From NCBI GenBank assembly GCA_003223695.1, contig QHVY01000177.1, forward strand, positions 1 to 12,351: DNA of 12,351 bases, in the 5' to 3' direction. Below the pieces are notes generated by a model. The model was not told the DNA's origin, did not search any database, and saw only the letters and a list, made by a program, of their open reading frames with translations. Positions 5,623-10,837 of the stretch are shown here, in pieces. Source of the stretch: Acidobacteriota bacterium (GTDB lineage Bacteria; Acidobacteriota; Thermoanaerobaculia; Gp7-AA8). Within the stretch, counting starts at the first letter, position 1. Each line of letters begins with the position of its first letter. Both the position numbers and the translations under genes were made by a program.

Positions 5623-7862
5623 CCCTCGGCATCGACGACCACGTTGCCGCCGTTTTGCAAACTGCCGAACAGAATCGCATCCACCAGCGGCTCCTTGATC
5701 TTCTGCTGAATCAGCCGCGCCATCGGACGCGCGCCGAACGCTCGATCGTAGCCGTTCTTCGCCAGCCACGCCCTCCCGCCCTCCCGCAGCTCGAGCGCGA
5801 CGCTCTTCGGCGCGAGCTGCGCGCGCAGCTCGTCGACGAATTTGTCGACGACGCGCTCAGTCGTCTCGAAGCTCAGCGCGTCAAAGGCGATCCAGGCGTC
5901 GAGCCGGTTCCGAAATTCGGGCGCGAAGGTCCGTTCGATGACGCCGCGACCTTTGCCCGTCGTGCCGGTGGGGACGAATCCCATTCCGCTGTCGCTCATC
6001 TCGCGCGCACCGGCGTTCGTGGTCATGATCATGATTACGTTGCGGAAATCGGCTTTCTTGCCGTTGTTGTCGGTGAGCGTCGCGTGATCCATCACCTGCA
6101 GCAGGATCGAGAAGAGATTTGGATGCGCCTTCTCGATCTCATCGAGTACGAGCACGGCGTATGGCGTGCGGATGATCGCGTCAGTCAAGAGTCCGCCCTG
6201 ATCGAAGCCGACATATCCCGGCGGGGCGCCGATCAGCCGCGACACCGTATGCGACTCCATGTACTCGCTCATGTCGAAGCGGATGAACTCGACGCCCAGT
6301 GAGACGGCGAGCTGCTTGGCGAGCTCGGTTTTGCCGACGCCTGTCGGGCCGGAGAAGAGGAACGATCCGATCGGCTTTTCGGGGTGGCCGAGGCCGGAAC
6401 GGGAAAGCTTGATTGCGTTGACGATCTGCTTGATCGCGTGGTCCTGTCCGAAGATCACCCGCTGCAAATCGCTGTCGAGATTCTGCAGGCGCTCTTTTTC
6501 GCTGACAGCGATTGTGCGCGGCGGGATCTTGGCCATGCGCGCCACGACCTGTTCGATGTCTGGTTCACCGATGAGTGTAGGGGCGGCCTTCAGGCCGCCC
6601 TCCGGCGGGCTGAAGCCCGCCGCTACACCACTGAGCATCCGGACGCGCGCACCCGCCTCGTCGAGCACATCGATCGCTTTGTCCGGAAGATGACGATCAT
6701 GAATGTATTTCGCCGACAGCTCGGCGGCGAGCTTGATTGCGTCGTCGGAGAACGTGACGTGATGATGCTCTTCGTAGTAATTCTTCAGACCGCGAAGAAT
6801 CTCGATCGTTTCGGAGACCGTCGGCTCGCCGATTTCGATCTTTTGAAATCGCCGCGCGAGCGCGCGATCGCGTTCGAACGAAGCCTTGTACTCGGCGTAC
6901 GTCGTCGAGCCGATGCAACGCAGCTTTCCCGACGCGATTGCCGGTTTGAGAATGTTGGAAGCGTCCATCGTGCCGCCGCTCACCGCTCCTGCGCCGACGA
7001 TTGTGTGGATCTCGTCGATGAACAGGATGGCTTCCTTTTTCTCCAGCAGCGCGGCGATGACCGCTTTCAGACGCTGCTCGAATTCGCCGCGATACTTCGT
7101 TCCAGCGAGGACGGCGCCCATATCGAGCGAAAAGACCTCGACATCTTTGAGTACCGCGGGAATCTCGTTCTTATGAATCTTCAGCGCGAGCCCTTCGGCA
7201 ATGGCCGTTTTGCCGACGCCCGGCTCGCCGACAAACAGCGGATTGTTCTTGCGGCGGCGGCAGAGGATCTGGATCGTTCGCTCGAGCTCGAGTGAGCGGC
7301 CGATCAGCGGATCGATCTCGCCTTTTTTGGCGCGCTCGATCAGGTTGATTGCGAATTGCTTGAGCGGATCGCCGGATACTTCTCCCTCTTCGTCGCCGCC
7401 GAGGAATGCCGGCTTCGGCACGCCGGCCGGCACTTTGCCGATGCCATGCGAGAGATAAGTCAGCACATCGAGTTTGTTGACGCCCTGGCTGCGCAGCAGA
7501 TAGACGGCTTGCGAGCGCTCGGCCTGAAAAAGCGCCGCGAGCATCTGACCGGTGTCGACCTCTTTTCGTCCGGAGCTCTGCGCGTGAAGCTGGGCGTATT
7601 GCACGACGCGTTGCAGCATCGCCGTGAGCACCGGCTGCACTTCGGCATCGTCGGGAAGCTTCTCGAGCGTTCGATTCATGAAGTCGTCGAGCTGCTTCTT
7701 GAGGGTCTCGATATCGCCGCCACATTCGCGAATTGCTTTTGATGCCTCGCGGTCGTGCAGCAGCGCGTAGAGCAGGTGCTCGAGCGTGACGTATTCGTGT
7801 CGCCGCTGGATGGCATCGTTTAACGCGAACTCGAAGGTTTTTTGGAGAGGTTTTGCGATCAT
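5598..7862 (-). CDS. clpA: ATP-dependent Clp protease ATP-binding subunit ClpA
   Basis: ClpA is the double-ring AAA+ unfoldase that feeds substrates, including ClpS-delivered N-degron proteins, to ClpP in the cytoplasm. The 754 residues are close to the 758 of E. coli. Two Clp N repeats span about 1-140. The first ATPase domain has Walker A GEPGVGKT at 212-219 and Walker B FIDEIH at 281-286. The second has Walker A GPTGVGKT at 505-512 and Walker B VLDEIEK at 572-578, with the IGAPPGYVG pore-loop segment at 544-552. The ClpP-contact loop is represented by GMGF at 626-629. Residues 412-430, in the linker after the first domain, are encoded by a palindromic repeat (6575-6628) and are foreign to the family. 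The ATG at 7860-7862 lies only 4 nt from a heptamer hairpin array that also reaches the clpS stop, with no clear Shine-Dalgarno. The gene converges with the M48 gene across 14 bp. Confidence 0.97.
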   Translation of the reverse strand: MIAKPLQKTFEFALNDAIQRRHEYVTLEHLLYALLHDREASKAIRECGGDIETLKKQLDDFMNRTLEKLPDDAEVQPVLTAMLQRVVQYAQLHAQSSGRKEVDTGQMLAALFQAERSQAVYLLRSQGVNKLDVLTYLSHGIGKVPAGVPKPAFLGGDEEGEVSGDPLKQFAINLIERAKKGEIDPLIGRSLELERTIQILCRRRKNNPLFVGEPGVGKTAIAEGLALKIHKNEIPAVLKDVEVFSLDMGAVLAGTKYRGEFEQRLKAVIAALLEKKEAILFIDEIHTIVGAGAVSGGTMDASNILKPAIASGKLRCIGSTTYAEYKASFERDRALARRFQKIEIGEPTVSETIEILRGLKNYYEEHHHVTFSDDAIKLAAELSAKYIHDRHLPDKAIDVLDEAGARVRMLSGVAAGFSPPEGGLKAAPTLIGEPDIEQVVARMAKIPPRTIAVSEKERLQNLDSDLQRVIFGQDHAIKQIVNAIKLSRSGLGHPEKPIGSFLFSGPTGVGKTELAKQLAVSLGVEFIRFDMSEYMESHTVSRLIGAPPGYVGFDQGGLLTDAIIRTPYAVLVLDEIEKAHPNLFSILLQVMDHATLTDNNGKKADFRNVIMIMTTNAGAREMSDSGMGFVPTGTTGKGRGVIERTFAPEFRNRLDAWIAFDALSFETTERVVDKFVDELRAQLAPKSVALELREGGRAWLAKNGYDRAFGARPMARLIQQKIKEPLVDAILFGSLQNGGNVVVDAEGDELKLRW
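6575..6628. repeat. Twin-hairpin palindromic element in frame within clpA
   Basis: The terminal inverted repeats GTGTAG (6575-6580) and CTACAC (6623-6628) enclose two hairpins. One has stems GGGCGGCC (6581-6588) and GGCCGCCC (6593-6600) with a TTCA loop. The other has stems GGCGGGC (6604-6610) and GCCCGCC (6615-6621) with a TGAA loop. The 54 bp is a multiple of three and stays open in the clpA frame, coding for Gly-, Ala- and Pro-rich residues 412-430. The same kind of wording is common in dispersed intergenic repeats of GC-rich soil bacteria. It lies in a linker between the two ATPase domains, where extra residues would be tolerated. Confidence 0.8.
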
Positions 7863-7866
7863 TGTT

Positions 7867-7948
7867 CAGTGCCCAGTGCCCAGTGCCCAGTGCCCAGTGC
7901 CCAGGCCCGTCTATCCACTGGGCACTGGGTACTGGGCACCGGGCACTA
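7867..7948. repeat. Inverted heptamer array between clpS and clpA
   Basis: Five copies of CAGTGCC and a partial sixth (7867-7904) are followed, after a 9-nt spacer, by five inverted heptamers (7914-7948) of the form GGCACTG with a few changes. Transcribed from the operon, it would form a long hairpin that begins within the clpS stop codon (7946-7948) and ends 4 nt before the clpA ATG. It therefore occupies the whole intercistronic gap and the place where a clpA ribosome-binding site should be. It may stabilise or separate the transcripts, or control clpA translation; copy-number change by slippage is possible. Confidence 0.8.
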
Positions 7949-8251
7949 AGCTGGCTCCATCGTACACAACAGCGGGAACTCCTGTTCTCTTGCCATCGCC
8001 GTGGTCTTGGCCACCTTCATCTCGGCGACCTCGTAGGTATACACCCCCGCAATGCCGATGCCCTTCACATGAACGTTCAGCATGACCTGGATCGCCTGAT
8101 TCTCCGGCATGTTGAAGATCGTTTGCAGCACCTGGACGACGAAGTCCATGGTCGTGTAGTCATCGTTATGCAGCAAAACCCTGAAGAGCGGTGGCTCCTC
8201 GGTTTTTTCTTCGCTCTCCGCGACGGGCAACTCTTCGCGCTGCGGAAGCAT
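7946..8251 (-). CDS. clpS: ATP-dependent Clp protease adaptor ClpS
   Basis: ClpS binds proteins with N-terminal Leu, Phe, Tyr or Trp and hands them to ClpA for degradation by ClpAP. The 101-residue protein has a flexible acidic N-terminus (about 1-20) and then the core. It begins PPLFRVLLHNDDYTTMDFVV (20-39), containing the conserved Asn-Asp pair that holds the substrate amino group, and includes the helix QVLQTIFNMPENQA and the conserved His of LNVHVKGIGIAGVYTYEVAEMK. The end is the usual MAREQEFPL segment. It starts 7 bp after the stop of the upstream cyclodeaminase-like gene; a purine-rich AGGGGG next to the ATG overlaps that stop codon and can serve as ribosome-binding site. Its own stop TAG lies within the heptamer hairpin array. 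Identification is secure. Confidence 0.96.
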   Translation of the reverse strand: MLPQREELPVAESEEKTEEPPLFRVLLHNDDYTTMDFVVQVLQTIFNMPENQAIQVMLNVHVKGIGIAGVYTYEVAEMKVAKTTAMAREQEFPLLCTMEPA

Positions 8252-8258
8252 CGGCCCC

Positions 8259-9185
8259 CTAAAACGCGCCGAACTCGAATGGTGTTCCGCGTCCGGCGGC
8301 GAGGGCGCGTTCGTAGACGATTGCCGCCGCGGCCACGTCCTGCAAAGCCATGCCTGTGGAGTCGAAGATGATCACCTCATCGTCGCTTTCCCGCCCGCCC
8401 TTCCGCCCGGCCACGACTTCCGACAGCTCGGCGTAGACGTCCTCGCGCCGCATCGTGCCGGCAGCGATGGCATGATGCAGATCGCCAATCGTCGCGCACT
8501 GATCGGTCACGTCCGTAACGACCTTGCTCGAGGCCATCAGCTCCGGCGCCAGCTCCTGCTTGTCTTCGCTGTCGGCTCCGACGGCGGCGATGAACGTGCC
8601 CGGCTGCACGTGATGAAGAAATGGAGCGCGCGACGGAGTGCAGGTCACCACGATGTCCGCCCATGTCGGCGCCGGCACCGCCTCGGCTCCAATCTCTTGC
8701 GCAAAATTCGCGGCGGCATCGCGATTGGAATCGAAGGCAAAGATGCGGTCGAGTTTGCGGACGCGCTGCAGGGCACGCGCCTGAATGCGGCCCTGATTTC
8801 CGCATCCGCAGATCAGGGCGGTTCGAGCGTTCTCGCGTGCGAGGTGTTTCGCTGCGACCGCCGTCGCCGCGCCGGTGCGCAGGATTGTGATCTCGATCGA
8901 ATCCATCACCGCGAGCATGCGCCCATCGACGGCGTCGCAGAGCACGATCACGCCCTTGATTCGGGGCACGGCGTTGAAGAAGTTGCTGTTCATCTTTGCA
9001 GCGAAGCGATCGCCGGCGATCGCTGCTTTGATGTGAAACGCGCCGCCGTCTGCATGCACACCGGCGATGGCAGCCCGGGGAACCTCGCCACGGCCTAACA
9101 TCCGAAACGCGTTCTCGACGGCGTCGATGCAGTCGTCAATGGTCAGCAGGTCCGCGACGTCGCGCCGCGTGAGGAGCAGCGTCAT
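8259..9185 (-). CDS. Ornithine cyclodeaminase/mu-crystallin family NAD(P)-dependent enzyme
   Basis: This 308-residue protein belongs to the family that includes ornithine cyclodeaminase, some alanine dehydrogenases and ketimine reductases. Visible features are a candidate substrate-binding Lys near residue 64 (AAKMNSNFF), ILRTGAATAVAAKHLA with an Arg near 103, the dinucleotide-binding GCGNQG at 127-132 with an Asp at the end of the following strand (FAFDSNRDAA), and the FDSTGMALQD segment near 274-283. I chose the ATG at 9183-9185, which gives an ATGA overlap with the end of the peptidase E gene; a start seven codons earlier is possible but lies inside that gene. The family does not allow the substrate to be named: amino acid or cyclic ketimine turnover is likely. 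Lying between a dipeptidase and clpS, it might process amino acids released by proteolysis, which is inference. Confidence 0.88.
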   Translation of the reverse strand: MTLLLTRRDVADLLTIDDCIDAVENAFRMLGRGEVPRAAIAGVHADGGAFHIKAAIAGDRFAAKMNSNFFNAVPRIKGVIVLCDAVDGRMLAVMDSIEITILRTGAATAVAAKHLARENARTALICGCGNQGRIQARALQRVRKLDRIFAFDSNRDAAANFAQEIGAEAVPAPTWADIVVTCTPSRAPFLHHVQPGTFIAAVGADSEDKQELAPELMASSKVVTDVTDQCATIGDLHHAIAAGTMRREDVYAELSEVVAGRKGGRESDDEVIIFDSTGMALQDVAAAAIVYERALAAGRGTPFEFGAF

Positions 9186-9859
9186 CGCAGATATTCGTCG
9201 AGCCATTTGCCGGGCCCGACCTCGATCGGTTCCTTGCCCTGCCGAAAAATCCGCGCCGGCTTTTCGCCGAGGAGCCGGTGAGAGTCGTTTTCGACCCAGA
9301 GCATCGTTCCTTCGCGGAGACCGACGACCGGCGTCGTGTTTTCTTCGTGAAATTCGAGGAGCCGCTGCTCGCGCGTTTCGCCTTTGTGCGTGGAGTTTGG
9401 ATCGGGATCGAGAAAGTGGCAGTTGAGCTGAAATGCAATGAGGCCGAGGGAGTTGAGGGATTGCGCTTCGACGATGGGCATGTCGTTCGTCGTGCGAATG
9501 GTCGGGCAGGTGATGACAGTGCCTGCGCTGGAGCCGATGTACGGCGTGCCGGCGCGGACGCGTTGACGGATGACGTCGAGAAGATTTCGTTCATACAGCT
9601 TCTTCAACAACCGAAACGTGTTTCCTCCACCGACGAAAATTGCTTCTGCGCGATCGAGGTCTTCGATGGGAATGATTTCGAATCCCATCTGCGCGAAACG
9701 CTCGCGAACTTTCGCGATGTAGGCATCGTGATCGTGCGCGGCGAACGGACAAAACGCCACTCTGCGCTTGCGGCTGAGAAAACGGCGGATCTGCGGCTCG
9801 GGATGCTGAAGAAATCCGTACCCGTGGACATTCGAGCTGGAGATGAGAAGGAGCTGCAC
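9182..9859 (-). CDS. pepE: Peptidase E (alpha-aspartyl dipeptidase), S51 family
   Basis: Peptidase E cleaves dipeptides with N-terminal Asp in the cytoplasm. Counting from the chosen GTG, the catalytic Ser111 lies in GSSAGT, followed by CPTIRTTNDMPIV, which is nearly identical in the E. coli enzyme as I recall it. His148 lies in LNCHFLD, and the HKGETREQR segment follows. The GGGNTFRLLK part before the Ser is also typical. The frame opens further upstream with ATG codons at 9896-9898 and 9932-9934. The GTG at 9857-9859 gives MQLLLISSS as in the family, a length of 225 residues against about 229 in E. coli, and leaves a 37-bp gap to the divergent membrane gene. The ATG at 9898 has GGGAG three bases away and remains an alternative. 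It is the first gene of the minus-strand operon leading to clpS and clpA. Confidence 0.9.
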   Translation of the reverse strand: MQLLLISSSNVHGYGFLQHPEPQIRRFLSRKRRVAFCPFAAHDHDAYIAKVRERFAQMGFEIIPIEDLDRAEAIFVGGGNTFRLLKKLYERNLLDVIRQRVRAGTPYIGSSAGTVITCPTIRTTNDMPIVEAQSLNSLGLIAFQLNCHFLDPDPNSTHKGETREQRLLEFHEENTTPVVGLREGTMLWVENDSHRLLGEKPARIFRQGKEPIEVGPGKWLDEYLR

Positions 9860-9896
9860 GACGCAACTCTGTCCGCCGGGACGCGTAATTGCAAGC

Positions 9897-10577
9897 ATGC
9901 GCTCCCGTGTGTGGGTGGTGATCGATTGCAGCATGCTCGTTGTGGTGATTGCCCTTCAGGCGTGGCGGCTGACCGGCGTTCCGCTCCACGAGTGGCTGGC
10001 CATCGGGCTTCTCGCTGCAGTCGTTGCACATCTGTTACTTCACTGGTCGTGGGTCGAGAAGTGGAGCCGCCGCCTTCTTGCGCCGGGGACAGCGCGAGCG
10101 CGAATCAACTACGCATTAAATCTGACACTGTTCCTCACCATGACCGCGGCGATGGCATCAGGTTTTGCGATCTCGAAGGTTGTGCTGCCGCTGTGGCACG
10201 GCATTCATGAGTTCTCTTCGCGAGTGGCGCTCGCTTGCGCCGCATTGCACCTGGCGCTTAATTGGGATCGTCTGTTCGTGCGGCGTCCGCGGTTTCGCGC
10301 GCTGACAGCACGCGTGGCCACGATCGCGGTCGCCATCGTGATTGTCAGCACCGCCGTCTACGCCATCGATCGGGTAATGCCGCGGCCGGACATCATGCTG
10401 ATCACGCGAGACGGACGCCGCATCGAGCATGCTGCTCCTCCGCCCGACATTACGAAATTGCGCCGCGACGAGATCGCGCCCTCAGCGCGCGGCATTCCTC
10501 CGTTCGTTGTCCAGAGCATTGCTGTGGCTGTGATCGCGGTCGTTGGACGGAAAGTGTTGCGGCTGCGGCTCGACTGA
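9897..10577 (+). CDS. Multi-pass membrane protein resembling DUF4405/cytochrome b561-type proteins
   Basis: This 226-residue protein has about six hydrophobic segments: residues 5-23, 32-48, 72-94, 107-122, 137-157 and near the end around 207-221. Histidines lie in or near the membrane segments (PLHEW, VAHLLLHW, PLWHGIHEFS, LHLALNW), which would suit haem binding, and RINYALNLTLFLTMTAAMASGF resembles the DUF4405 family of small cytochrome-like membrane proteins. I chose the ATG at 9897, which places the first helix close to the N-terminus; an ATG at 9843 would read through the pepE start. No clear ribosome-binding site is present. It diverges from pepE and ends just before the tandem repeat units. 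Between the fifth and sixth segments is a polar stretch (PDIMLITRDGRRIEH and following) that could face the periplasm. The family assignment is moderate; a redox role is inferred. Confidence 0.75.
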   Translation: MRSRVWVVIDCSMLVVVIALQAWRLTGVPLHEWLAIGLLAAVVAHLLLHWSWVEKWSRRLLAPGTARARINYALNLTLFLTMTAAMASGFAISKVVLPLWHGIHEFSSRVALACAALHLALNWDRLFVRRPRFRALTARVATIAVAIVIVSTAVYAIDRVMPRPDIMLITRDGRRIEHAAPPPDITKLRRDEIAPSARGIPPFVVQSIAVAVIAVVGRKVLRLRLD

Positions 10578-10580
10578 TTT

Positions 10581-10837
10581 CGTTGGCCGTTCGCCGTTGA
10601 CCGTTGGCCGGGAGGATCCGCGAACGGCCAACGGTCATCGGCCAACGCTACTCCGTGCCGATCACCGTTGGCTGTTCGCCGTTGACCGTTGACCGGGGAT
10701 GGTCCGCGAACGGCCAACCGCCAATGGCCAACGCTACTCCGTGCCGATCACCGTTGGCTGTTCGCCGTTGACCGTTGGCTGGGAGGGTCCGCAAACGGCC
10801 AACGGCCATCGGCCAACGCTATTCGGTGCCGATCACC
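10581..10837. repeat. Three tandem ~85-bp units carrying copies of the helicase gene 3' end
   Basis: The units are 10581-10665, 10666-10751 and 10752-10837. Each starts with CGTTGGC, continues with GTTGACCGTTG wording, and carries an inverted GGCCAACG end (10640-10647, 10726-10733, 10811-10818), so that about 67 bp form an imperfect palindrome. Each then ends with an 18-nt block that on the minus strand reads V-I-G-T-E-stop. In the third unit this is the real end of the helicase gene (10819-10836). Blocks 10648-10665 and 10734-10751 are vestigial and identical to each other. There is no spacer diversity, so it is not a CRISPR array. Confidence 0.85.

Noticed and set aside
6384..7295. Long plus-strand open frame antisense to clpA
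   Set aside because: It lies wholly within clpA, a certain gene; the translation has no recognisable motif and looks like a GC-rich codon shadow.
9843..9896. Upstream start for the membrane protein
   Set aside because: It would run through the likely pepE start, and the extra 18 residues precede the first helix without resembling a signal or domain.
10581..10837. CRISPR-like array of regular ~85-bp units
   Set aside because: The units are whole-length repeats without variable spacers, and each carries a copy of the helicase gene end. There are no cas genes.
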